The position numbers were made by a program, and so were the translations under genes. The notes under the pieces were generated by a model, which was not told where the DNA came from, did no database searches, and saw nothing but the letters and a program-made list of their open reading frames with translations. A stretch of 64,000 nucleotides of DNA from Paraburkholderia edwinii (GTDB taxonomy: Bacteria > Pseudomonadota > Gammaproteobacteria > Burkholderiales > Burkholderiaceae). Below are positions 48,810 through 58,520 of this stretch, piece by piece; position 1 is the first letter of the stretch; each line of letters opens with the position of its first letter. The stretch covers positions 496,001 through 560,000 of the forward strand of contig NZ_CP080096.1 of assembly GCF_019428685.1 (NCBI RefSeq), in the 5' to 3' direction.

Positions 48810-49792
48810 TGAACAGGCTGTCAATCATTCGAACCGGCGTCACGATCGTCGTGGTGATCGTTGCGGTATCGCTCGTCCATGCGATCTGGGACTGGTACAT
48901 GTACGCGCCGTGGACGCGCGATGGCAGGCTGCGCGCCAACGTGATCCGGATTTCGACCGACGTGTCGGGCCTCGTGACCGAAGTGCGCGTCAAGGATAAC
49001 GATCTTGTGCATAAAGGCGACATCCTGTTTGTTCTGGATCCCTATCGATTTCGCTATGCGATGGATCAGGCAGATGCGGATGTCGCGCGCGCCGACGCGC
49101 AGGTAAAGCAGGCCGACGCGCAACTGGCGGCAAGCAAGGCCGACTACAAGATGCAGCGCGATAAAGCGACGCGGCGCGAAAAGCTGGCCGGCGACGTGGT
49201 GTCGGAAGAAAACCGCTCGGACTACGCGTTGCAGGCTCAGCAGTCGTTCTCCGTGCTCGAAGCGGCGAATGCGGCCTATACGGCCGCGCGAGCGAGTCTG
49301 AAGGCGGCGCTGGTGCGCCAGGAGACCGCGCGCCTCGATATGGAGCGCAGCCAGGTCCGCGCGCCGACCGAAGGCTACATCACGAACCTCGATCTCTACC
49401 CCGGCGACTTCGCGCATGCGGGCGAAGCCAGATTGGCGCTCGTCGATTCGAATTCGTTCTGGGTCTACGGGTATTTCGAGGAAACCAAGGTTCAAGGCAT
49501 TCGCGTCGGCGACCCAGCGACGATCCGCCTGCTCGGCGGCGACATCGATCTCGAAGGCCACGTCGACAGCATCGCGAGCGGCATCGTCGATCGCGACAAT
49601 CCGACCGCGACCGGCAATCTGCTCGCGAACGTCGATCCGATCTTTACGTGGGTGCGGCTGGCGCAACGTGTACCGGTGCGCATCCATCTGGACCGCGTGC
49701 CGCCGGGCGTTCATCTTGCGATGGGCACGACCTGCACGGTCACGCTGAAGGTCGCATCGGCGGATCTCAAAAAGCGGCGCAAGCCTTCCTGA
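48809..49792 (+). CDS. HlyD-family periplasmic adaptor (AaeA-like)
   Basis: The 327-residue adaptor has one N-terminal membrane helix (about residues 9-27), then the motif YAPWTRDGRLRANVIRIS and the lipoyl-like half DVSGLVTEVRVKDNDLV. A short coiled-coil hairpin and beta domains follow, ending near LRAP-type ERSQVRAPTEGYITNLDLYPGD. It connects the FUSC pump to the outer channel. ATG 48809 overlaps the DUF1656 stop. The likely substrates are aromatic or hydroxylated acids, by analogy with AaeAB. Confidence 0.92.
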   Translation: MNRLSIIRTGVTIVVVIVAVSLVHAIWDWYMYAPWTRDGRLRANVIRISTDVSGLVTEVRVKDNDLVHKGDILFVLDPYRFRYAMDQADADVARADAQVKQADAQLAASKADYKMQRDKATRREKLAGDVVSEENRSDYALQAQQSFSVLEAANAAYTAARASLKAALVRQETARLDMERSQVRAPTEGYITNLDLYPGDFAHAGEARLALVDSNSFWVYGYFEETKVQGIRVGDPATIRLLGGDIDLEGHVDSIASGIVDRDNPTATGNLLANVDPIFTWVRLAQRVPVRIHLDRVPPGVHLAMGTTCTVTLKVASADLKKRRKPS

Positions 49793-50003
49793 AACTGCTG
49801 ATCGGCGCTTCGCGTCATGGGCCGGACCAGTTTTCGGCTAGGACTGACGGCGCATCATCCCACCTTCCACGTACGTCACCACCCCCGTCTCCGGGGGCGA
49901 ATCTTTTCGCGCATAAACCGGCGCCGCCTTTGCGCTTCCATCCGCCACGCATCAAAAAGTGTTGCGTAAATGCTGAATGCATCTTCTCGATTGGCGCAAA
50001 TCA

Positions 50004-50025
50004 AATAACAATCATTCTCATTTGC
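50004..50025. promoter_or_regulatory. Fur box
   Basis: The AT-rich sequence AATAACAATCATTCTCATTT fits the Fur consensus well and is followed by TATAAT-like GCGTATAATTCGC. It lies about 140 bp before the first TonB receptor gene, so that gene is probably iron-repressed. The rest of the gap 49793-50162 shows no gene. Confidence 0.82.
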
Positions 50026-50162
50026 GTATAATTCGCATTTACCTGAATTTCAGCCGCCTTTCACGCTAAGAAAGCGCAGGGTCGAAAAAGAACACCCAAC
50101 CCGGTCCAGCCACACGCCCGACCCGGCGCGGAACGCTCACCACCACGCTCTTTGTCCGATTC

Positions 50163-52400
50163 ATGTCCGTTTCCCGTTTGACCACCGAACTGACCGCGCC
50201 CGCGAAAGCGGCCGTGCGCTCCGCCGCCATCGTCGCCGCCATTGCCGCGGCGTTCAGCTTGCCGCACGCAGCTCACGCGCAAGCGACCGACAACTCGTCG
50301 CCTGCTGCCGCAGGCACATCGCCCGCCGACACGAATGCGCCGTCCGCGGGAAGCACGCTGCCCGCGGTCCGCGTATCGGCGGAAAAAGAACCGCTGCCCG
50401 GCGACCTCGAGCCCACGTTCGGCGGCGGCCAGGTCGCGCGCGGCAGCGACTTCGGCATACTCGGTCAGCAGAAGAACATCGATGTGCCGTTCAGCATGAC
50501 GACGTACACGGCGAAGCTGATCGAAGACCAGCAGGCACGCACGCTCGCCGACGTGCTCGCCAACGACCCATCGGTACGTACCGCTTACGGCTTCGGCAAC
50601 TTTTCGCAGGTGTTCGTGATCCGCGGCTTCCAGCTGCACGGCGACGATGTGTCGTTGAACGGCCTCTACGGCATCACGCCGCGGCAACTGGTATCGACTG
50701 ACGCACTCGAACGCGTCGACGTGCTCAAAGGCGCGAACTCGTTTCTGAACGGTGCCTCGCCGACTGGCACTGCAGTCGGCGGCGGCATCAATCTGCAACT
50801 GAAGCGCGCAGAGGACAAGCCGCTCACGCGCGTGACGTTCGAAGGCACGGGCTCGGGCGGACTGGGCGCGCACGTCGACGTCGGGCGCCGTTTCGGCAGC
50901 GAAGACCAGTTCGGCATTCGCGTGAATCAGGCCAATCGCGACGGCGAAACGAGCATCGACGGCGAGCATCGCCGCGAGAACACGACGGCCGTGTCGCTCG
51001 ACTGGCGCGGCGAAAAGCTGCGCCTGTACGGCGATTTCCTCTATCAGCGTCAACGTGTGGACGATGGCCGCCCGACGGTCCTGGTGAGCGGCGATATCGT
51101 GCCGGGCGTGCCGTCCGCGACGCATAACTATGCGCAGACGTGGACCTTCAGTTCACTCGAAGACACAGTCGGCATCCTGCGCGCGGAATACGATTTCTTG
51201 CCGGGCTGGACCGCGTATGTGGCGGGCGGCGCGCGCCACACGAACGAGCAGGGTCAGTATTCGCAGCCCACCTTCAGCGACAGCGGCACGACCGCTTCGC
51301 GCCTCGGCGTTCCGCACAAGGAAGACGCCGATTCCGCGGAAGTCGGCGTGCGCGGCCACTTCAAAACCGGCCCCGTCACGCACTTCGTGACGGCAGGCGC
51401 GTCGATCGTGCGCGTCGATGCGAAGTCGGCGTTCACGTTCAGCGACTCGTTCGCGACGGACCTCTACAACACGCCCCAGGTGCCGTTCCCGCCGACGGTC
51501 GGTTCCGGCGGCAACCTGTCCGACCCGCAGACGACCGCGCTCACGCTGATGCGCAGCGTCGCGGTGTCCGACACGTTGGGCTTCCTGCACGACCGCGTGC
51601 TGTTCACGGTCGGTGTGCGTCATCAATCGCTGCATGCCGACAACTTCGATTACACGGGCGTGCAGACCGAGGCCTATAACGATTCGGTGACGTCGCCGCT
51701 ATTCGGCCTCGTCGTCAAGCCATGGCAGAACGTCGCGTTCTTCGCGAACCATACTGAGGCGCTCGCGGCCGGTGCGCAGGCGCCGTCGACCGCGGCGAAC
51801 TTCGGCGCAATGCTGCCGCCCGCGCGGTCGAAGCAATATGAAGTGGGGGTGAAGTACGACAACCAACAATACGGCGCGTCGCTTGCGGCATTCCAGATCG
51901 AAGAGCCGTTCACCTTCACGAATAGTTCGAACGTGTTCGTCGCCGACGGCAACGAGCGGCACCGCGGCATCGAGGCTGCGATTTACGGCCAGCCGTACAA
52001 AGGCGTGCGCCTGATCGCGGGCGCGACGTATATCCACGCGCAACAGCTGGACACGGGCAGCGGCGCAACCGACGGCAACCAGCCGATCGGCGTGCCGGTG
52101 TTTATCTTTAACATCGGTGGCGAATATGACGTGCCGGTGGTGCCGGGCCTGACGCTTTCCGCCCGCTGGATTCACACGGGTCCGCAGTATCTGAACGCAA
52201 CGAATACGGCGGGCATTTCCGGGTGGAATCGCTTCGACGTCGGCGCGCGCTACGCGACGGCGATCTTCGGCAAGCCGACGACGTTCCGCGTGAGCGTCGA
52301 GAACGTCGCGAACAAGGCGTTCTGGGAATCGACAAGCGGCGGTTATCTGACGCAAGGCGCACCGCGCACCTTCCTGCTTTCGATGACAACGGACTTTTGA
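50163..52400 (+). CDS. TonB-dependent siderophore receptor
   Basis: The 745-residue outer-membrane receptor has a signal peptide (ends AAHAQA, near residue 40), a plug domain at about residues 75-205 (DVPFSMTTYTAKLIEDQQAR and VFVIRGFQLHGDDVSLNG) and a 22-strand barrel ending in TTDF. The start of the mature part, PAVRVSAEKE, may be the TonB box. The ligand is unknown. A Fur box lies upstream. No siderophore synthesis genes are near, so it probably takes up foreign siderophores. Confidence 0.93.
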   Translation: MSVSRLTTELTAPAKAAVRSAAIVAAIAAAFSLPHAAHAQATDNSSPAAAGTSPADTNAPSAGSTLPAVRVSAEKEPLPGDLEPTFGGGQVARGSDFGILGQQKNIDVPFSMTTYTAKLIEDQQARTLADVLANDPSVRTAYGFGNFSQVFVIRGFQLHGDDVSLNGLYGITPRQLVSTDALERVDVLKGANSFLNGASPTGTAVGGGINLQLKRAEDKPLTRVTFEGTGSGGLGAHVDVGRRFGSEDQFGIRVNQANRDGETSIDGEHRRENTTAVSLDWRGEKLRLYGDFLYQRQRVDDGRPTVLVSGDIVPGVPSATHNYAQTWTFSSLEDTVGILRAEYDFLPGWTAYVAGGARHTNEQGQYSQPTFSDSGTTASRLGVPHKEDADSAEVGVRGHFKTGPVTHFVTAGASIVRVDAKSAFTFSDSFATDLYNTPQVPFPPTVGSGGNLSDPQTTALTLMRSVAVSDTLGFLHDRVLFTVGVRHQSLHADNFDYTGVQTEAYNDSVTSPLFGLVVKPWQNVAFFANHTEALAAGAQAPSTAANFGAMLPPARSKQYEVGVKYDNQQYGASLAAFQIEEPFTFTNSSNVFVADGNERHRGIEAAIYGQPYKGVRLIAGATYIHAQQLDTGSGATDGNQPIGVPVFIFNIGGEYDVPVVPGLTLSARWIHTGPQYLNATNTAGISGWNRFDVGARYATAIFGKPTTFRVSVENVANKAFWESTSGGYLTQGAPRTFLLSMTTDF

Positions 52401-52487
52401 GGTACGTGATTTCGGGTCGCGCGCGACGCGTTGTTTCAACGCGTGCGCGCGACTTCACGAACTCGCGATTTTTGCGGGCTCGACTGG

Positions 52488-52517
52488 CCGAAAAACCTAA
52501 GGTGAGATTTTTCGGGA
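52488..52517 (-). repeat. Orphan iteron copy inside a hairpin
   Basis: The minus strand of 52499-52517 reads TCCCGAAAAATCTCACCTT, a full fit to the iteron form. The same stretch also forms an inverted repeat with CCGAAAAA (52488-52495) and TTTTTCGG (52508-52515), so it could serve as a terminator after the TonB receptor gene. Both readings are possible. Confidence 0.75.
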
Positions 52518-52550
52518 TCTCTCGCGTACTCAAGCCGACCCGCTCGCACT

Positions 52551-54275
52551 TCAGCTTTCGAATTGGCTGTTCGAACCAACCGCGCTATCTCGCACCTGGT
52601 TGAAACTGCGGGCATGCGCAGGGCGACGTGGACGCGGACGCGACCTCCCGAGCATCGAATCCATCACGAGCTGAACGCGTGCGCGAAAGCGGGCGACGAC
52701 GATGGCTTCATCGACGAATGCAAAGACGAAGAAGCCCAACATCGTTCCGGCGATAAGCGATGGATGCTCGTCGCGCATGCCAGGCATGAGCAGGCTGAAC
52801 CACAGAAAGATGTTCGGCAGGGTCTGCAGAAGATGCAGGTCGCTTGCTATCGGCGGCGCAATCTCTTTCCCGCCGAACATCGGCTGTAGACGCACATACA
52901 GCGCACTTCCCGCGCGAATCAGGGCGAGCGTCAATAGTGGAATCAGCAAGGAGGCATAGACGCCCGGTTCACCGGAGCGCAAATCGCTTGCGAGCGACGA
53001 ACTCGCCGTGCTTGCGGTGCCGAGAAACGCCAACGGAACAGTCGCAAGCGAACCGAGCCAGCTCCAGTTGGTAGTGATGCGGCCTGCCGTAATCGCATTG
53101 CGAATGCGCCACTTCTGCGCGAGCGCGATCGGCACGGCAATCGCGACAACAAGAATGATGAAAAAGCGTTTCAAGCCATCAGGATCAGTCGCGACGCCAG
53201 GCGCGACATACGACGCAGCGAGCAAGGCCAGCGGAAACAGCACTGAAAGCAGCAATGTATTGCGTGCCGCGAAGAAATAGTCCCCGCCACGCGAGAGAGA
53301 AAACGTCGGAACCGACAGCGCGGGCGGCATCAGCAATAGCAGACCGATCGGACGAGCCCACGCCTCGCTGACCAGGAAAAGCAGCCACCCACCGATCGCA
53401 ACACGCACCAGGCTCAGCGTCACGAGCGACGCCCTGTGCGATTCGCGGCGCGGATCCAGCGCGCTTGCGTCGATTCTCAGCGCAAGGAAGAACGCGTTGA
53501 CGGCCAGCAACAGAAGAACCATGACGTTCGTCAATGCCGCGGACGGAGTCATATCCAGCAGCGCGAGCGCGAAGCCGGCGAGTGCTCCTCCGAGCGCCCA
53601 GTGCGGCAGATAGATCTCAACGTGGTCGGCGATACGGTTCAGTGCCGACGAACTGCTTGAAGTCAGTGTTCTCAGATCGTCCCACGATAGCGGACGGGAG
53701 TTCGGCAATTTGAAGTCGAGATATTCGGACGGCGATCGCCCGGACGCGATAAGCGCAAACACCTCGACAATGTACTTGTGCGCGACCACGAGTATCCGCT
53801 TGCCTGCCTGCTCGAGGGGCGCCAGAACCTCGTCGTAGTACTTCCTGCAGCGCGCATACATATCCATCCAGCTTTCTCCGCCAGGCGGCGTGCCGGCTGG
53901 ATCGTGGATGAAGTGATCGAAGCGTTCGTAGCCGAGCGACTTCTTGAGCAGCGTCTTGTTCTCACCGGCAAAGATGCCGAAATCCCGCTCGATCAGCGCG
54001 TCGGTGAATACTATCCGGGCGTGTCTGGCGAGATCGTCGCCAAGTACGATCTGCGCAGTCTCCCGCGCCCGCCCGAGCGTGGATATGTGCACCTCATCGA
54101 AATCGAGGTCGAGCTTGCGGATGCCTGCTGCTGCCTCGCGCGCCTGCCTGCGTCCAAGACGTGTCAGCGGGGAATCCAATGTGCCTGCAAAGTAGTTTTG
54201 CTCGTTAGCGAGTGATTCACCGTGGCGAATGAAATATAACAATTTGTGATCCTTATAAATGAAGGTCGAACGCAT
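52551..54275 (-). CDS. Histidine phosphatase fused to a multi-helix membrane domain
   Basis: The first about 200 residues are a phosphoglycerate-mutase-like histidine phosphatase, with the catalytic FIRHGES at residues 15-21, the Arg in STLGRARET and the second His in VVAHKYIVEV. The rest (about residues 225-545) has about ten hydrophobic helices and ends in a basic tail. The membrane part is not one I recognise. Histidine phosphatases are normally soluble, so this fusion is unusual. It might act on a lipid-linked or membrane-delivered phosphate ester, which is inference. The gene is monocistronic on this strand. Confidence 0.85.
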   Translation of the reverse strand: MRSTFIYKDHKLLYFIRHGESLANEQNYFAGTLDSPLTRLGRRQAREAAAGIRKLDLDFDEVHISTLGRARETAQIVLGDDLARHARIVFTDALIERDFGIFAGENKTLLKKSLGYERFDHFIHDPAGTPPGGESWMDMYARCRKYYDEVLAPLEQAGKRILVVAHKYIVEVFALIASGRSPSEYLDFKLPNSRPLSWDDLRTLTSSSSSALNRIADHVEIYLPHWALGGALAGFALALLDMTPSAALTNVMVLLLLAVNAFFLALRIDASALDPRRESHRASLVTLSLVRVAIGGWLLFLVSEAWARPIGLLLLMPPALSVPTFSLSRGGDYFFAARNTLLLSVLFPLALLAASYVAPGVATDPDGLKRFFIILVVAIAVPIALAQKWRIRNAITAGRITTNWSWLGSLATVPLAFLGTASTASSSLASDLRSGEPGVYASLLIPLLTLALIRAGSALYVRLQPMFGGKEIAPPIASDLHLLQTLPNIFLWFSLLMPGMRDEHPSLIAGTMLGFFVFAFVDEAIVVARFRARVQLVMDSMLGRSRPRPRRPAHARSFNQVRDSAVGSNSQFES

Positions 54276-54439
54276 GCCGATGGTGAGTTCGACGGAATTC
54301 GCAGGCGGGTTACAGCAAGGGGAAATTTTTTGCGTCCGTCAGATTGAGTTGCAGTCCGAAATTGCGCGATAGACCTTATCGATCCGACCGTACAATGTGC
54401 GCCGGCTCAAATTCGGGCCTGGTGTAACCAGAACGACCG

Positions 54440-55012
54440 ATGGATCGAACTCACGGTGACGGCGTATTGCAGAGAACGGAGGCACGCCTCCAGGCACTGT
54501 TTCTCAGAGGGCTCGACGGTGACGAAAGCGCGTACCGCCGTTTTCTGTCGGATCTGGGTGGGCTCTTGCGTGGCTTCTTGAAACGACGCTTGAGCAGCCG
54601 GCCGAGCGACGTTGAAGATCTGGTGCAGGAGGTGTTGCTGGCGGTCCATAACGGACGCGCAACATACCGCTCATCGGAACCGCTGACCGCCTGGGTGCAT
54701 GCAATCGCGCGCTACAAGCTGGTCGATTATTTACGTGCTCGCATGCGCGTCGAGGCCTTGAACGATCCGCTCGACGACTCGATGGAACTGTTTGCCGCGC
54801 CGGAACTTGAACCGGCGCAAGCGAAGCGCGATTTGCGCAAGCTGCTCGAGCACTTGCCCGATCATCAGCGATTGCCGATCGTGCACGTCAAACTGGAAGG
54901 CTTGTCCGTGTCTGAGACTGCGCGGATGACAGGCCTATCCGAGTCGGCTGTCAAGGTAGGCGTACATCGTGGACTAAAAGCATTGGCAGCCAGGATTCGA
55001 GGAGTGCAATGA
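54440..55012 (+). CDS. ECF sigma factor
   Basis: The 190-residue product has region 2 at about residues 25-95 ([20 protein letters not shown], then [21 protein letters not shown]) and region 4 at about 130-185 ([41 protein letters not shown]). The ATG of the next gene overlaps its stop by four bases. Sigma factors of this kind with an NrsF partner respond to metal or oxidative stress. Confidence 0.92.
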   Translation: MDRTHGDGVLQRTEARLQALFLRGLDGDESAYRRFLSDLGGLLRGFLKRRLSSRPSDVEDLVQEVLLAVHNGRATYRSSEPLTAWVHAIARYKLVDYLRARMRVEALNDPLDDSMELFAAPELEPAQAKRDLRKLLEHLPDHQRLPIVHVKLEGLSVSETARMTGLSESAVKVGVHRGLKALAARIRGVQ

Positions 55013-55650
55013 AAACGGATGAGCTCATTTCGATGCTCGCCACCGGCGTCGCGCCGGTGGATCGGCATGTCGTCGCGAGGCGGTTTTGCATCAGCGTGCT
55101 ACTCGGTGCGGCCGGAGCCGTTCTGATCGTGTCGATGGTCCTGGGTGTTCGTGCGGATCTGGCTGAAGTCGCGGCCACGCCAATCTTTTGGGCAAAGGTC
55201 GCGCTGCCGCTTGTCGTGACGATTGGCGCGCTAGTCGCATCGACGCGGCTCGCCCGACCCGGTGCAATGCCTGGTAGCGGCTGGTTGTGGATCAGTGCGC
55301 CAGTGGCGGCGGTCTGGCTCGCCACGCTGTATCTGTTGATCAACGCGCCGGCCGGTACGCGGCTTTCGATGGTGCTGGGTCAATCGTGGCGCGTTTGCCC
55401 ATTCAATATTGCGATGCTGTCGATACCGTCATTCGTCGCGGTGTTCTGGGCACTCCGAGGGCTTGCGCCGACCCGTTCAGCCCTGACGGGCGCAGTGGGC
55501 GGATTGCTCGCCGGCTCGACGGCGGCGCTTGCATATTGTTTGCATTGCCCGGAGATGAGCATTCCATTCTGGAGCCTCTGGTATTTGGCTGGCATGCTGG
55601 TGCCTTCGGCGGTCGGCGCGGCGCTCGGACCGCGCCTGCTTCGCTGGTGA
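55009..55650 (+). CDS. NrsF/DUF1109-family anti-sigma factor
   Basis: This 213-residue membrane protein has about six hydrophobic helices and the N-terminal cytoplasmic start [18 protein letters not shown], which is typical of NrsF anti-sigma factors. Cysteine residues in LSYCLHCPE-like position ([14 protein letters not shown]) could sense metals or redox state. It is coupled to the ECF sigma gene (ATGA). The pair may control the neighbouring TonB receptor and the oxidase-like genes, but the sequence gives no promoter proof. Confidence 0.9.
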   Translation: MKTDELISMLATGVAPVDRHVVARRFCISVLLGAAGAVLIVSMVLGVRADLAEVAATPIFWAKVALPLVVTIGALVASTRLARPGAMPGSGWLWISAPVAAVWLATLYLLINAPAGTRLSMVLGQSWRVCPFNIAMLSIPSFVAVFWALRGLAPTRSALTGAVGGLLAGSTAALAYCLHCPEMSIPFWSLWYLAGMLVPSAVGAALGPRLLRW

Positions 55651-56062
55651 ACAAACGCGCTAGCTCAAGGCATTCGTTCTCCATTCGCGAATTCACATTC
55701 ACCTATCGCATCTCTCGCCGCGCTGATTTGCAGCGCTTCGCAGCGAATCTTGCAATCCGTAAGTATTTTAGACACACACGTCAAAAATATTTTGAGACGC
55801 TCCGGAATAAACCTCGCACAGATTCCGTTCACCCCACGACGCGCGCGTTTCGCGCGCCGTCGCCGTCTTAGCGTTTCGCCAATGTAGCGGACGCATTCGA
55901 GGAAGGTCCCCACTTTCGTGCTTTTTTCGGCCACGTGCCTAGCCGCGTGTGGCTGCTGCATGCCCTTCGCGCGCATTGCATGTGTTGCCGACATCCGGCT
56001 GTCATGCGACGCACGTAGCGAAGCGGCACATCACTGAAGTGCGTTTGTAAGGGGATCGATTC
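55651..56062. other. Intergenic region before the second TonB receptor
   Basis: No gene is seen in this 412-bp stretch. An AT-rich part at about 55740-55800 (GTATTTTAGACACACACG, AAAAATATTTTGAGAC) probably holds the promoter. I see no Fur box of the quality of the one at 50.0 kb. Confidence 0.5.
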
Positions 56063-58345
56063 ATGAATATCAGAAAGGCGAGCCGACAGGCTCGCGAGGT
56101 GGCGCGCACGGCTCATGCGCGTTGGCGCAAGGGCGCCGATGTTCGGCTTGCCGCGCTATGCATGGGCATTGCGGTCGCGCAATCCGGTTGGGCGCAATCG
56201 CAGGAACAACCCCAACCGTCGACGACGCCCTCCGCCACGCTGCCCGATGCCACCTTGCCCGCGATTCATGTGCAAGGCGTCGCGCCGACCGGCTACGGCC
56301 CGCTGGTCGAAACCGATCGTGTCAACGATCCGCGGCAGCGCATCGACGCGAGCAAAACCGGCACGAGGCTCGAAGATATGCCGGCAAGCGTTCAGGTCAT
56401 TCCGCGCCAACTCGTCAACGAGCAGGGCGGCACAATGCTGCGCGACGCGATTACCAACGCAAGCGGCGTCAATTATGGCGGACAGGATTCGAAGGGCTAC
56501 TACGATCACTTCCTGATTCGCGGCCTCAACGCACAGGTTTACGAAGACGGCTTTTCCGACGGCGACGAACTGAGCGGCATCTCACACTCGCTGAACGGTG
56601 TGAAGCAGGTCGAGGTGATCGAAGGTCCGGGCTCGGCGCTTTTCGGCAGCGGGCCGCCGGGCGGCACGCTCAATATCGTGCATTACACGCCATCGCCCGA
56701 TCTTCACTATGGCGCGAGCGTGCAGACCGGTTCGTACGGAACCCTGACGAATACCGATTACATCACCGGGCCGACCGGCATTTCCGGCCTGAATTACCGC
56801 GTCGACGCCACGTTCTCGCGCACCGACGGCTTTCGCGACCTCGCGAGCCGTGACTATGAAGTCAGGCCCGATCTGCAATGGCAACTGGGCAAGCACACGC
56901 TCGAATTCTCGCTCGACCTGCGCGATATTCATGAGACGCCCGATTCGTACGGGATTATCTATTTCCACGGTTCGCCGCTCTCGAGCGTCTCGCGCGACGC
57001 GAAATTCTCGACGCCGTTCGCGACCGCGCGGCAAACCTATGTGCGCCCGGCGCTGACCGACAAGTGGGAGGTGAACGACTTCCTGACGATCAACAACCGC
57101 TTCTCGTATCTGCACCGCTCGCTCGATGTGTTGACGAACGGCGACAGCACGAGCACGAAGATCAGCAACGGCGAGGTAGTCGGCCGTCAATTGCGGCAAC
57201 AGGACGACAGCGACAACAGCTTCGACTATCAGCTCGAACCGGTGTGGAAGTTCGGCACCGGCAGCGTCGGCCACACGCTGCTGACCGGCTTCGAGTATCA
57301 GCATCAGGTGATCGATACCGAACGCACGACTGCGGATTTGCCGAACATTCCGGACGCGTTCAACCCGATTCCGCCCGAAACGAGCGCCGACCAGCTCGCG
57401 TTCCTGTGCGACGCAAAGCATTCGTGCGATAACGATCATCTGGCCGCGAACTACTACAGCGTCTACGCGACCGACCAGATCGACGTGACCGACAAGTTCA
57501 AGGTGCGCGCCGGTGTGCGCAAGGACTGGTGGGATACGTCGCTGACACCGAACATCACGGTGCCGGGGCGCTTCGGTACGAACGGCCAGCCGCTGCTTGC
57601 CGGCGTAACGGACTCGCGCAACGATGCGCCGGTCAGCTGGAATATCGGTGCGCTGTACAAGCTGCTGCCATGGATGACACCGTACTTCGGCATTTCGAAG
57701 AGCCACTTCGCCAACTTCAACTCGGAGAATACGCAGAACGGCATCGGCGCACCCGAATCGGCGCTGCAGTACGAGGTCGGCGTGAAGTTTTCGATGCTCA
57801 ACGAGCGCCTCATCCTCAATACCGCGTTATTCGATGTGAAGCGCGACAACGTCGCGGCGCTGACGACGATCAACGGCATCGAGTCGGTTGTGTTCGACAG
57901 TCAGAAAACGCGCGGTGCCGAAGCGTCGATCGACGCGGCGCTGACGAGCCATTGGCATGTCGTCGCGAACTTCACGGCGCAAGACCCGGAAATCACCGAT
58001 AACCCGCAGGGCATTTCGTCGGTCGGCAATCGTCCACAAGGCGCGCCTGCTTATATCGGCAATCTTTGGACGACCTACGATTTTTCGATCGCGGGCGTGC
58101 CGGGTTTCCATGTCGGCGCAGGCGTGAACTACGTTGCGAAGACGTATAGCGACATCACCAACGCCAACTCGATTCCGTCGTATGTGATCACGAACGCAGC
58201 GGTCGGCTACGAGGCGCCGCGTTGGGGGATCGACCTGAATGTGCACAACCTGTTCGACCGGCGCTACTACGTCGCGGCGAACGCGGCAGGTGCGTTTGTC
58301 GGCGAGTCGTTGAGCGCGTTCGTCAACGTGCACGCGAACTTCTGA
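56063..58345 (+). CDS. TonB-dependent siderophore receptor
   Basis: The 760-residue receptor has a signal-like N-terminus (ends near QSGWAQSQ), a plug at about residues 100-225 (ASVQVIPRQLVNEQGG, NYGGQDSKGYYDHFLIRGLN, then VEVIEGPGSALFGSGPPGGTLN) and a barrel with final strand LSAFVNVHANF. It resembles ferrichrome- or ferrioxamine-type receptors. Two genes resembling LodA/LodB follow within 175 bp and may belong to the same functional group. Confidence 0.92.
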   Translation: MNIRKASRQAREVARTAHARWRKGADVRLAALCMGIAVAQSGWAQSQEQPQPSTTPSATLPDATLPAIHVQGVAPTGYGPLVETDRVNDPRQRIDASKTGTRLEDMPASVQVIPRQLVNEQGGTMLRDAITNASGVNYGGQDSKGYYDHFLIRGLNAQVYEDGFSDGDELSGISHSLNGVKQVEVIEGPGSALFGSGPPGGTLNIVHYTPSPDLHYGASVQTGSYGTLTNTDYITGPTGISGLNYRVDATFSRTDGFRDLASRDYEVRPDLQWQLGKHTLEFSLDLRDIHETPDSYGIIYFHGSPLSSVSRDAKFSTPFATARQTYVRPALTDKWEVNDFLTINNRFSYLHRSLDVLTNGDSTSTKISNGEVVGRQLRQQDDSDNSFDYQLEPVWKFGTGSVGHTLLTGFEYQHQVIDTERTTADLPNIPDAFNPIPPETSADQLAFLCDAKHSCDNDHLAANYYSVYATDQIDVTDKFKVRAGVRKDWWDTSLTPNITVPGRFGTNGQPLLAGVTDSRNDAPVSWNIGALYKLLPWMTPYFGISKSHFANFNSENTQNGIGAPESALQYEVGVKFSMLNERLILNTALFDVKRDNVAALTTINGIESVVFDSQKTRGAEASIDAALTSHWHVVANFTAQDPEITDNPQGISSVGNRPQGAPAYIGNLWTTYDFSIAGVPGFHVGAGVNYVAKTYSDITNANSIPSYVITNAAVGYEAPRWGIDLNVHNLFDRRYYVAANAAGAFVGESLSAFVNVHANF

Positions 58346-58520
58346 TACGGTAAGGCTGGCGCTCGTCGCCATGGCGAGCGTCGGCCACGTCGATGGCGTG
58401 AGTGTTCCGCCACCTGTTTCGCCCACCATTCGTCTTCGGAATAGTCGACGGGCAGAGAGTGTTCTGGTGACAAGCCGGATGTCGCGATTCGCCGCGACCC
58501 GCAACCGGAGACCCTCCTAC

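Noticed and set aside
49911..49919. Partial parS-like sequence (GCGCATAAA) before the Fur box
   Set aside because: Only one half of the palindrome is present, so it is not counted as a parS site.
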